From Bacillus sp. FJAT-28004 (GTDB lineage: Bacteria > Bacillota > Bacilli > Paenibacillales > Paenibacillaceae), in assembly GCF_001280845.1 (NCBI RefSeq), contig NZ_LGHP01000001.1, positions 677,905 through 741,904 on the forward strand: a DNA stretch of 64,000 nucleotides. The letters run 5' to 3'. The notes beneath the pieces are model-generated. The model was not told where the DNA came from. It saw only the letters and a list, made by a program, of their open reading frames with translations, and ran no database searches. Positions 9,787 to 17,998 of the stretch are shown here, piece by piece; the first letter of the stretch is position 1, and every line of letters starts with the position of its first letter. The translations under genes and the position numbers were made by a program.

Positions 9787-9831
9787 GAACCGGAATTTCG
9801 GAGCAAAATCCGATATTCCGGTTCTTTTTTT
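9787..9831 (+). terminator. Terminator after GH53 gene
   Basis: GAACCGGAAT pairs with ATTCCGGTTC around an inner TCGGA/TCCGA stem, followed by seven T residues. It separates the galactanase from the two-component system. Confidence 0.88.
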
Positions 9832-9990
9832 GAAAGAATAGAATCGTTGCGCAATAAAGTAGTTGCAAAAACATAACATACATTTCGATTTTACGGGTTG
9901 AATTGAACGGAATGTCCACGTATGGTGAAGAGGAAGATAAAGATTATTAAACAGCTGCCCATATGACATCCTGCCGAGGTGCGAAGCAAT

Positions 9991-11706
9991 ATGCCTAAAA
10001 TTAATTTATTTACTAAAATCGTCGCTCTAATTATCATTATGCTGGTTCCGATTATGCTGCTCTATTTTTACTCCAATAAGACCAGCACCGATATACTTGG
10101 CGAGGAGCTTAATAAGTCGAACACGAATCAGCTCGTTTTTTTCCAAAATCAAGTCAATACAAGTATCGATTCGATGGCCCTTTGGCCTGACTTATTGATA
10201 CAGGATCCTGATATTTCGTCGCTTCGCGATATTTTTACGGAAATGCCGGAGCTGAACCTCAATATGATTACTTTGATCAAAAGAATTCAAACAAAGCTTG
10301 CCATTCAACAAAATTCTTCGAAATGGCGAAGCAGTATGCACATCTACTCACCGATTCTTCATAGGGACATTTCCGATAATGACGTTGTCCTCTATGACGA
10401 CGCTGATTTGAAAAAAAGATTGAAGCCTGGCTGGCAAGTGAAGGCTGCTGAAAATAATCAATTTGTTTTTTCCCGTTATGCGGTAACCCCATATTCCAGT
10501 TATTTGGATCCAAGCAGCTCGAACTTGGTCATTGAGGTACAGTTCGACAGCTCGAATATTACAGATATGTTGGACAAGTTCAAGAGCGATGGCCGCCGAG
10601 AGCCATTTTATTATTTGGAAAATGTAGGAGTTATTTATAATCGCTCGGCAGATAAGGAACTGACGAACAATGTTATCCATTTGTTGAAGCAAAAGCCGCT
10701 GCTGGATATGGAGAGCCGTACGATCGATCTGGGCGGAGAAAAATATTTGGTCAACATTGTGAAGTCAGAGACGATTGGCTGGCATTTGATCGATTATATT
10801 CCGATTTCCGAAATCATACGGCCTATTCAAAAGACGAATCAATTATTTTATGTATCGCTCGCAGGTTTGTTGCTGTTATGCTGTATTGCTGCTTATCTTT
10901 TATACGCGCAGGTACAGGTACCAATTAAACATCTCGTTATTGGGTTTCAGAAGCTGAAAAACGGCGATTATTCGGTTCGGATGAAGCCGCGCGGCAGGAG
11001 CGAGTTCGGGTTCCTTTATACACGCTTCAACTTAATGGTTGCTCAAATACAAGAGTTGTTCGAAACGGTATATTTGGAAAAAATTCATGTGCGGGAAGCG
11101 CGTTTAAAACAGCTGCAATCGCAAATTAACCCGCATTTCTTCTATAACTGCTTCTCGTTCATATCCAGTATGGCCAAGCTCGAAAAGTATGAAGCGGTCG
11201 TTGCTATGTCCCATCATTTGTCCAACTATTATCGCTATACGACAAGGCAGGAACGTGATCTTGTTGCCATGTCAGAGGAGATTAATTTTGTGACCAGCTA
11301 TTTGGAAATTCAGAAAATGCGGATGTCGAGGCTGCGTTATTCCATTCATTTTCCTTCGGATATGCGCCATCTTGAAATTCCGCCGCTGATGCTGCAGCCG
11401 CTCGTTGAGAATGCGGTTATCCATGGTATTGAGGCGTGGACTGATGCATCAATCATTCAAATAACGGGTGAGTGGCATGAGGAAGGGGCTCGGCTTGTCG
11501 TAGAGGATGACGGTAAGGGGATGAGCATGGAGGATATTCTCATTCTTCAGCACAAAATGCAAAATCAAATGGATCAGCAAATGGGCTGTGGACTTTGGAA
11601 TGTGCATCAGCGCATGCATTTGCGATTCCGTGGTTCAGCTGGCGTTAGCTTCTCATCTTCCAATCTTGGAGGTCTAAAAGTCACCATTACTTGGTCACCA
11701 AGCTAG
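9991..11706 (+). CDS. YesM-like sensor histidine kinase (module B)
   Basis: A 571-residue membrane kinase of the LytS/YesM class (His_kinase family PF06580). It has an N-terminal transmembrane helix (about 9-29), an extracellular Cache-like sensor region, a second helix (about 284-305), a HAMP segment, the phospho-acceptor motif INPHFFYN with His382, and a C-terminal ATPase domain containing LMLQPLVENAVIHGI. ATG 9991 is preferred over GTG 9979 because GAGG lies at 9976-9979. The response regulator starts 20 bp after its stop. It presumably senses an extracellular sugar or the binding protein and controls the module B importer. Confidence 0.88.
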   Translation: MPKINLFTKIVALIIIMLVPIMLLYFYSNKTSTDILGEELNKSNTNQLVFFQNQVNTSIDSMALWPDLLIQDPDISSLRDIFTEMPELNLNMITLIKRIQTKLAIQQNSSKWRSSMHIYSPILHRDISDNDVVLYDDADLKKRLKPGWQVKAAENNQFVFSRYAVTPYSSYLDPSSSNLVIEVQFDSSNITDMLDKFKSDGRREPFYYLENVGVIYNRSADKELTNNVIHLLKQKPLLDMESRTIDLGGEKYLVNIVKSETIGWHLIDYIPISEIIRPIQKTNQLFYVSLAGLLLLCCIAAYLLYAQVQVPIKHLVIGFQKLKNGDYSVRMKPRGRSEFGFLYTRFNLMVAQIQELFETVYLEKIHVREARLKQLQSQINPHFFYNCFSFISSMAKLEKYEAVVAMSHHLSNYYRYTTRQERDLVAMSEEINFVTSYLEIQKMRMSRLRYSIHFPSDMRHLEIPPLMLQPLVENAVIHGIEAWTDASIIQITGEWHEEGARLVVEDDGKGMSMEDILILQHKMQNQMDQQMGCGLWNVHQRMHLRFRGSAGVSFSSSNLGGLKVTITWSPS

Positions 11707-11726
11707 ATAAAAAAAGGGGATTTTAC

Positions 11727-13367
11727 ATGATTGAAATTTTATTGATTGATGATGAGTCGTATGTTACAGGAAGCTTGGAAAAGACCATTCCGTGGCTCTC
11801 CATTGGCGTGAAAAGCGTGTATCAAGCGACTTCTGCGTTTGAAGCGCTGGAGCTTCTTGAAGAAAACTCCATAGATATTGTTGTTACAGATATCGCTATG
11901 CCGGAAATGAATGGGCTTGAGCTCGTTCAGGAGATCAGCCAGCGCTGGCCCAACATCAAATGCATCCTGCTTACAGGGCATTCTGATTTTCAATACGCCA
12001 AGAAGGCTGTTCAGCTGCAAGCGTTTGATTATATTTTGAAGCCGGTAAATGATGATGAATTTGTGAAAACGATATCGGGAGCTATTGAAGCGCTTAAGGA
12101 TGAATGGGAGCAGGCCGAAAAATACCAGCAGTTGCTTTATGATCGCAAATCCGATTTTAAGGTACTGCGTGCGAACTTTATGGTCGATTTGGTGTTAGGC
12201 AGGCAGCTTTCCCCGAAAACGATTAAAGAGAAGCTGTCGCAATACGAAATTTCTCTTCAGATTGAACGCCCAACCGTTATGATGCTCGTTCAGCTGGGTA
12301 AGCAATTTTCGCATTTGGATTATAGTTCTTCATCACTTATGGAGTTTGCTGTCGGGAATATCGCGGAGGAATCGTTTGCTCAGCATTTTCATGTGTGGCA
12401 TTGCAAAGCCCCACATGAATATCTGCTTATTATGGCGCAGCCTAAATATGAAGTCGGCGAGAAATCGGAATACAGTGTGGAAAGCCGCAATTTACGTAAA
12501 ACGATACTAGCCGATGCAACCAAGAAGCTTCGCACCAATGTTAGCAATTATCTTAAAGGAGATATTTCAATTGTCGTGACGGACTGGTTCGAGTTTCCGA
12601 ATGCCATTACGACGGCGTATCGTTCAGGTCTAGGCGCCATGTTCATGATTGCCAACGAAGAACAGCATTCTATTCATTATTTGGAGGATCGCTCCGGCAA
12701 GGACAACACTTTTGTTAAATCGATGGAAAGCTTGTATAAGCCGCCTACTATGATTACATTACTGGAATCGAAGCGCTGGGATGCGGTGGAACAGAAAATT
12801 AAAGATGTTTTTGCCGATTTGAAAAATACGAGATTTTCAAGAGAGCATCTATACGAGGTATACTTGGCACTTACGAATGCATTTATGTATATCACGCATA
12901 GGCAGGGGCAATATGTATCCCAAATCAATGAGCTGGGTATCGATTTTATTTTGGATCAAACGATTGTATTGTCGCCTGATCGATTAGAGGATTGGTCAAT
13001 CGGTGTACTGCATAAGCTGCAAAGCGAGCTTTCAGTGAAAGAGGAGAGCTCAAAAAGCTTTATCGTTAAGCAGGTGCAGGAAATCGTTGCGAACAACCTA
13101 AGTCTGGATACGACCGTAAAGACGATTGCTGATCGTGTATTTCTTCATCCGGTCTATCTCTCGAAAGTATTTAAAGCGGAAACGGGAGAAAGCTTAAGTG
13201 AATGGATCATCGGAATGAAGATGGAGCGGGCGCTTTATTTGCTGAAAAATACGAATAAAAAAATATATGAAATTACGAGTGAGCTTGGTTATCAGAACCC
13301 GCAATATTTTAGCAAGACTTTCAAAAAATATTATGGCATGACACCTCAGGAGTTTCGCGAACAGTAA
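11727..13367 (+). CDS. YesN-like response regulator with AraC output domain (module B)
   Basis: A 546-residue regulator: receiver domain (1-120) with phospho-acceptor Asp55 in VVTDIAMPEMNG, a poorly conserved linker of about 300 residues, and a C-terminal AraC-type double helix-turn-helix ending in SKTFKKYYGMTPQEFRE. The ATG at 11727 has AAGGGGA upstream; a longer in-frame reading from 11691 overlaps the kinase gene and lacks a ribosome site. It pairs with the preceding kinase and most likely activates the binding protein and permeases downstream. Confidence 0.9.
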   Translation: MIEILLIDDESYVTGSLEKTIPWLSIGVKSVYQATSAFEALELLEENSIDIVVTDIAMPEMNGLELVQEISQRWPNIKCILLTGHSDFQYAKKAVQLQAFDYILKPVNDDEFVKTISGAIEALKDEWEQAEKYQQLLYDRKSDFKVLRANFMVDLVLGRQLSPKTIKEKLSQYEISLQIERPTVMMLVQLGKQFSHLDYSSSSLMEFAVGNIAEESFAQHFHVWHCKAPHEYLLIMAQPKYEVGEKSEYSVESRNLRKTILADATKKLRTNVSNYLKGDISIVVTDWFEFPNAITTAYRSGLGAMFMIANEEQHSIHYLEDRSGKDNTFVKSMESLYKPPTMITLLESKRWDAVEQKIKDVFADLKNTRFSREHLYEVYLALTNAFMYITHRQGQYVSQINELGIDFILDQTIVLSPDRLEDWSIGVLHKLQSELSVKEESSKSFIVKQVQEIVANNLSLDTTVKTIADRVFLHPVYLSKVFKAETGESLSEWIIGMKMERALYLLKNTNKKIYEITSELGYQNPQYFSKTFKKYYGMTPQEFREQ

Positions 13368-13470
13368 AGTGGTTGTAAAAGGTGCTGATATGTTCGCTTT
13401 GTGTCATAGGCTGAAATTGCCCCTAAGCCTATAATTGAACATGTAGAACATAATCATGAGGGGGATTACA

Positions 13471-15168
13471 ATGAATACGAAAACAAAGAAACGGTACACG
13501 TTTATGCTTTGTATGCTCCTAATCGTATCTGCCATCGTTGGCTGCTCGAACAGCGGCAACAAGACAGAGCCGACTAATAAGCCAAGCGACAACTCTGCCG
13601 CGGGCAATGAGGAAAACCCTTACAAAGAAAAATATGATCCGCCAGTAACGATCTCCACCGTATGGGGAGTAGATCCTGCGCTTACCTTCCGCGAGGGAGA
13701 AACAATTGAAAACAACGTTGCAACGAAATGGGCGCTGGATACGCTCGGTATTAAAGTAGATTCGCTCTGGTCGGTTACGGATACCAATGGAGCATTTGCC
13801 ACAAAGATGCGCCTAGCGATGTCCTCCGGTCAAAAAATGCCGGATGTTGCAGTCGTTGGCGACAAACTGCTCGCACAAGATCTTATTGACTCCGGCATGT
13901 TCCAAGATGCAGGCGAGCTGTTCGATAAATATGCCGGCGAGAAATGGAAAGCAGCAATGAATCTTGATTCGAGCGTATGGAACGCTTATATGCGTGACGG
14001 AAAGCGGATAGGTATCCCTTTACTTGATTATGCTTACAACAACGATTATGTGTTATGGATCCGTCAAGACTGGATGGATAAGCTTAATCTGAAGGCTCCA
14101 AAAACGATTGCTGAGCTGGAAGCGGTAATGGAAGCTTTTAAAAACAATAATCCACAAGGGTTATCACCAGAAAAAGTCGTTCCGCTAAGCGTTGGCTTTA
14201 AAACGTCAATGAATACTTGGATGGGCGACCCATCATGGGTATTTGGCGCATATGGCACACTTCCTGCACAATGGAATGTAGCAGCGGATGGATCATTGGA
14301 GTATGGCTCTACGAACGAAGGCATGAAGCAAGGCCTAATTAAGCTGAAAGAATGGCGCGACAAAGGTTATATTCCGAAAGAAGCAGCGCTGTGGGATGAG
14401 AACAAAACCTCTGAACCGGCTGTAGCTGGCACAGCAGGCATTATTCCTGGACCTTATTGGATGAGCGGCTGGCCGCTGCTGGATACGGCGAAAAATGCTG
14501 AAGGCGCAGTATGGAAGCCTTATGCTATTCCTACAGGTGAAGACGGTAAAGCAATGCGTCACGGAACTTCATTTGTGAATGGTGTTATTCTTATCAATAA
14601 AGATATGAAAAACCCGGAAGCTTTCTTTACTTACGAGAACTATCTATTCGATAACCTAGCTGACCCGCAAGAAGGAAGCCCATTCGAGCTAGGCGCTTTT
14701 GAAGGTTATGATTATGCGCTTGATGCTAACGGCAAACCGCTGTATCTGGATGATGTTCCTGGCGGCGCAATTACGGCTCCCCTACGTTATTTCATTGTAC
14801 GTGACGGAGCACGTATTCCTGACGCACAGTTTAAAGCACTGCTTAACCTAGCGGAAGGCAAAGAAGCGAAGACATATCGAGAGAAAGAAGTCGTTGCGCA
14901 ATACGGTCCGGAAACAGCGCTTGCCGCAACCATCGTCATGGAGCAAGATGCGATTTCTAAGAAGGATATGTTTGTAGGTCCGCCTACCAAAACAATGAAA
15001 TCACGTATGGACTATTTGAAAAAAATCGAAGCTCAAACGTTTAATGAGATCATTTATGGTGCTAAACCAGTTGAAGCGTTTGATGAATTCGTGAAAAGCT
15101 GGAAATCATCCGGCGGCGACGATATGACTAAAGAAGTTAATGAGTGGTATACGAGCGTAGTGAAATAA
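13471..15168 (+). CDS. Extracellular sugar-binding lipoprotein (module B)
   Basis: A 565-residue CUT1 solute-binding lipoprotein. The signal peptide ends in the lipobox IVGC with Cys25 as lipid anchor, followed by an Asn/Ser/Glu-rich linker and a large LplA-type binding fold rich in Trp (WVFGAYG, YWMSGWP). GAGGGGG sits 7-13 bp before ATG 13471; the ATG at 13456 precedes it. The gene follows the kinase/regulator pair and is closed by a terminator before the permeases, so the abundant binding protein can be expressed separately from the channel subunits. Confidence 0.88.
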   Translation: MNTKTKKRYTFMLCMLLIVSAIVGCSNSGNKTEPTNKPSDNSAAGNEENPYKEKYDPPVTISTVWGVDPALTFREGETIENNVATKWALDTLGIKVDSLWSVTDTNGAFATKMRLAMSSGQKMPDVAVVGDKLLAQDLIDSGMFQDAGELFDKYAGEKWKAAMNLDSSVWNAYMRDGKRIGIPLLDYAYNNDYVLWIRQDWMDKLNLKAPKTIAELEAVMEAFKNNNPQGLSPEKVVPLSVGFKTSMNTWMGDPSWVFGAYGTLPAQWNVAADGSLEYGSTNEGMKQGLIKLKEWRDKGYIPKEAALWDENKTSEPAVAGTAGIIPGPYWMSGWPLLDTAKNAEGAVWKPYAIPTGEDGKAMRHGTSFVNGVILINKDMKNPEAFFTYENYLFDNLADPQEGSPFELGAFEGYDYALDANGKPLYLDDVPGGAITAPLRYFIVRDGARIPDAQFKALLNLAEGKEAKTYREKEVVAQYGPETALAATIVMEQDAISKKDMFVGPPTKTMKSRMDYLKKIEAQTFNEIIYGAKPVEAFDEFVKSWKSSGGDDMTKEVNEWYTSVVK

Positions 15169-15177
15169 GGCTTACGA

Positions 15178-15207
15178 AATGCGGTCCCTGAGGGGCCGCA
15201 TTTTTTT
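15178..15207 (+). terminator. Terminator between binding protein and permeases (module B)
   Basis: GCGG-CCC pairs with GGG-CCGC around a short loop, followed by seven T residues at 15201-15207. Confidence 0.85.
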
Positions 15208-15304
15208 GTGATGCAGCAAGCTAACTTCCCTTGCATTACCGTAAAAGTGGTTGCATTTGTGCCATGAATGTTGGGTTTGTTAGCTACATCAAATTTTCGG
15301 ACGC

Positions 15305-15364
15305 TGATATAATTTTTATATAAGGAACGCGATGCATACGTGCCATGACAGGCTGATTGCGTTC
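15305..15364 (+). promoter_or_regulatory. Extended -10 promoter and leader hairpin of module B permeases
   Basis: TGATATAAT at 15305-15313 matches an extended -10 (TGnTATAAT). About 12 bp downstream, GAACGCGAT (15325-15333) can pair with ATTGCGTTC (15356-15364), forming a leader hairpin before the permease ribosome site. No good -35 box is visible, as is common for extended -10 promoters. Confidence 0.55.
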
Positions 15365-15393
15365 TATATTTCATCCAGTGGGAGGAACAAAAT

Positions 15394-16362
15394 ATGTCTC
15401 AGCAGCAAATTATTCAACAAGATGACATTTCGGTATCTGTTGTCAAATCAAAAGGAAAACCGCTGTTTTATTACCTCATAAAGCAATGGCCATTTCATCT
15501 TATGGTGCTTCCATCCCTCGCCTTTCTAATCATCTTCGCTTATTTGCCAATGGGTGGACTTGTAATGGCTTTTCAGGATTATAAACCATGGCTCGGCCTG
15601 ACAGGTTCGGAATGGGTTGGACTGGATCAGTTCCGCTATTTGTTCGAGAGGGAAGACAGTTTGCAAGTAATCTGGAACACGCTAATCATTGCCATTTTCA
15701 AAATGGTACTGAACCTCTTTGCTCCATTCGTATTCGCTATTCTTTTGAACGAAATTAGAAAGCAGCTTGTAAAACGTTTCGTACAGACGCTTGTCTATTT
15801 GCCACATTTTTTATCTTGGGTTATTTTGGGCGGTATTCTTACGGATCTTCTATCAACAGAAGGCGGGTTAGTGAACCGTCTCCTGACAGGAATATTCGGT
15901 ATAGAACCGATCTTCTTCTTAGGCGATGGCGATTGGTTCCGGTTTACGGTTATTCTCTCTGATGTATGGAAGGAGTTTGGCTTCGGAACAGTTGTGTTCC
16001 TTGCCGCACTTGCCAACGTTAACCCCTCGCTATATGAGGCTGCGGAGGTGGATGGCGCAAGCCGTTGGAAGCAGACGCTTCATATTACGGTTCCATCGAT
16101 GATTCCGATTGCTATCGTAGTCGGTACGCTGGCGCTCGGAAACGTGCTTAATGCGGGCTTTGATCAAATTTTCAACCTTTATAATTCATTGGTTTACGCG
16201 AAGGGCGATATTATTGATACGTTTGTATACCGCACAGCTATTCTAAGTGGTGAAATGGGCTTTGGTACTGCAATCGGATTGTTTAAATCGGTTATCAGCT
16301 TTGTTTTAGTCGTCATTTCATATCGCCTTGCTTACAAACTAGCGAATTACAGAATTTTTTGA
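15394..16362 (+). CDS. LplB-like sugar ABC transporter permease (module B)
   Basis: A 322-residue CUT1 permease with an N-terminal cytoplasmic tail, about six membrane helices and the EAA loop SLYEAAEVDGASRWKQT followed by ITVPSMIP. GGGAGG lies 11 bp before the start. The second permease begins 18 bp after its stop. It closely resembles the corresponding subunits of modules A and C in length and motif order, showing three paralogous systems side by side. Substrate is unknown; the linked YesM/YesN pair is the likely regulator. Confidence 0.9.
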   Translation: MSQQQIIQQDDISVSVVKSKGKPLFYYLIKQWPFHLMVLPSLAFLIIFAYLPMGGLVMAFQDYKPWLGLTGSEWVGLDQFRYLFEREDSLQVIWNTLIIAIFKMVLNLFAPFVFAILLNEIRKQLVKRFVQTLVYLPHFLSWVILGGILTDLLSTEGGLVNRLLTGIFGIEPIFFLGDGDWFRFTVILSDVWKEFGFGTVVFLAALANVNPSLYEAAEVDGASRWKQTLHITVPSMIPIAIVVGTLALGNVLNAGFDQIFNLYNSLVYAKGDIIDTFVYRTAILSGEMGFGTAIGLFKSVISFVLVVISYRLAYKLANYRIF

Positions 16363-16380
16363 TAAAGGAGGACCTGCCGA

Positions 16381-17259
16381 ATGTATCATAAATCACCATC
16401 CTATCGTATTTTCAACACATTTAATACAATCCTATTGATCGTTCTTGCACTGTTATGTGTGATTCCGCTGCTGCATGTGTTTGCCGTATCGCTTAGTGCC
16501 AAAGCGGCTGCTGATGCTAATATCGTCGGCCTGTGGCCGGTCGATTTCACATTGGAAGCCTACAGAAAAACGACGAGTAATCCAATCTTTCTAAACTCGA
16601 TGTGGATTGCCGTGCAAAGGACGGTAATCGGAACACTGTTGACCTTGGTGTTAGCTTTCTTGGCTGCTTATCCGTTATCCAAAGAAAACTCCGCATTCCG
16701 CGGCAGAAATGTTTATGCATGGCTATTCGTATTCACGATGCTCTTCAATGGGGGACTTGTCCCATTCTATATGGTCATTCAAAAGATTGGTCTCATGGAC
16801 AACTTTTGGGTTCTAGTGCTTCCCGGCGCGGTTAATGTATTCTTAACCATCCTCATGCTCAACTTCTTCCGCGGCGTACCTAAGGAGCTGGAAGAAGCAG
16901 CACTGATTGACGGAGCAGGCCACTTCCGTACATTGTTTAGTATCTATCTTCCTGTTTCTTTGCCAGCCATCGCGACGCTTGCTTTGTTCAGCATGGTATT
17001 TCATTGGAACTCCTGGTTTGACGGTCTGCTTTATATTGGAGATCCAAAGCGTTATCCGCTGGCGACTTTCCTCCAGACGGTCATCATCCAGCGCGATATG
17101 AGCTCGATGAGTATGAATCCAGCTGATTTAGCGCTAATCTCACAAAAAACAGTAAAATCAGCCCAAATCTTCATCGGCGCTCTTCCGATACTAATCGTAT
17201 ATCCATTCCTTCAAAAGTTTTTTGTCAAAGGTCTGGTCATGGGTTCGGTAAAAGAATAA
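16381..17259 (+). CDS. LplC/YtcP-like sugar ABC transporter permease (module B)
   Basis: A 292-residue partner permease with six predicted membrane segments and the EAA loop ELEEAALIDGAGHFRT followed by IYLPVSLP. AAAGGAGGA stands upstream of the ATG. The C-terminus FFVKGLVMGSVKE matches the family end. It is the last gene of module B; a large inverted repeat lies 35 bp downstream. No ATPase gene follows, so an unlinked ATPase is required. Confidence 0.9.
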   Translation: MYHKSPSYRIFNTFNTILLIVLALLCVIPLLHVFAVSLSAKAAADANIVGLWPVDFTLEAYRKTTSNPIFLNSMWIAVQRTVIGTLLTLVLAFLAAYPLSKENSAFRGRNVYAWLFVFTMLFNGGLVPFYMVIQKIGLMDNFWVLVLPGAVNVFLTILMLNFFRGVPKELEEAALIDGAGHFRTLFSIYLPVSLPAIATLALFSMVFHWNSWFDGLLYIGDPKRYPLATFLQTVIIQRDMSSMSMNPADLALISQKTVKSAQIFIGALPILIVYPFLQKFFVKGLVMGSVKE

Positions 17260-17293
17260 CCAGTAAACTAAGCTCAATCATAACAATATCTCA

Positions 17294-17330
17294 AACAGAG
17301 GCACCTAGCTCAGCGCTAGGTGCCTCTGTT
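17294..17330. terminator. Large hairpin after module B
   Basis: AACAGAGGCACCTAGC pairs perfectly with GCTAGGTGCCTCTGTT around a short loop (16-bp stem). There is no T run after it, so it may be a 3' stabilising hairpin rather than a classical terminator. Confidence 0.7.
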
Positions 17331-17510
17331 GCACTTTATACAATAGAAACCTGACATCAACCCCCAATTACGCCCCTACACTGCAAAAATACAACAGAAT
17401 AATCTCCACGAACGATTATCCGCTCCAAGTTACCCCATTCTATTGCACAAACTGCAACGTAACCCATTAACTAACTAATAAAGCCCCCGTACGTTGCACA
17501 AACTGCAACG
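17328..17510. repeat. Dispersed intergenic element, copy 1 (four ~23-bp units)
   Basis: Four imperfect copies of a unit resembling GTTGCA-N6-7-CAATAGAA: forward at 17328-17350 and 17379-17400, inverted at 17437-17460 and 17489-17510. The same arrangement, including AATAGAAACCTGACAT after unit 1 and CATTCTATTGCACAAACTGCA in inverted unit 3, recurs at 27639-27771. The alternating orientation could fold into a hairpin of about 130 nt. Confidence 0.7.
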
Positions 17511-17528
17511 TAACTGACAAATAAGAAA

Positions 17529-17568
17529 AACCCTGATTAAATATCCGCTAGGATAACCAATTAGGGTT
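17529..17568. repeat. Nested inverted repeat in intergenic region
   Basis: AACCCT-ATT (17529-17538) pairs with AAT-AGGGTT (17559-17568), enclosing an ATCC/GGAT stem around GCTA. No T run and no gene is attached, so its role is unknown. It lies just before the longer direct repeats. Confidence 0.5.
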
Positions 17569-17600
17569 AAATAAAAGTAATCAGAGGGTTGTGCTCCCTC

Positions 17601-17757
17601 CCAAAGTAAAGCGTGTCCTGCAGGGACGAAAGCGTTCCAACACAGGCGTCCCCACCAAGCGCATGACTAGCTCCAACGTTAGTCCAATTGCGGGTGTCCA
17701 GACGGCGCAGCCCTTGGGGCCCTCCCTTGGAAGGGAGGGTTTGGGAGGGTTCGAAAC
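17601..17757. repeat. ~157-bp direct repeat, copy 1
   Basis: Nearly identical to 17843-17998. It contains a GTCC/GGAC mini-hairpin at its start, a central segment with CCAACGTTAGTCCAATTG, and a G/C-rich end with the perfect inverted repeat CCCTCCCTTGGAAGGGAGGG and a GGGAGGGTTTGGGAGGG tract. It is not protein coding by appearance. The two copies differ mainly in the loop of the first hairpin and at one position near the end. Confidence 0.9.
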
Positions 17758-17825
17758 GCCTTTGAAGGTTGGTAGTAACGCCTTGAAGGTGTGGTAGTAA
17801 CGGATTTAAAGGTCTGGTAGTAAAG
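17758..17825. repeat. Three tandem ~22-bp units between the long repeats
   Basis: Three degenerate units ending in TGGTAGTAA follow one another at about 17759-17780, 17781-17802 and 17803-17825. They make up most of the spacer between the two 157-bp repeats. Confidence 0.65.
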
Positions 17826-17842
17826 TAATCAAATGTAATCCA

Positions 17843-17998
17843 CCAAAGTAAAGCGTGTCCGCATGGACGAAAGCGTTCCAACACAGGCGTCCCCACCAAG
17901 CGCATGACTAGCTCCAACGTTAGTCCAATTGCGGGTGTCCAGAGGGCGCAGCCCTTGGGGCCCTCCCTTGGAAGGGAGGGTTTGGGAGGGTTCGAAAC
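17843..17998. repeat. ~157-bp direct repeat, copy 2
   Basis: Second copy of the element at 17601-17757, with the same G/C-rich hairpin end. Its last base is the first base of the reverse-strand stop codon of the glycosyltransferase gene (17998-18000), so the repeat abuts that gene exactly. Positional coincidence with a gene end suggests insertion of or rearrangement around the element. Confidence 0.9.

Noticed and set aside
17567..17917. Open frames across the 157-bp repeats on both strands
   Set aside because: They run through non-coding repeats, have no ribosome site and change frame between repeat copies.
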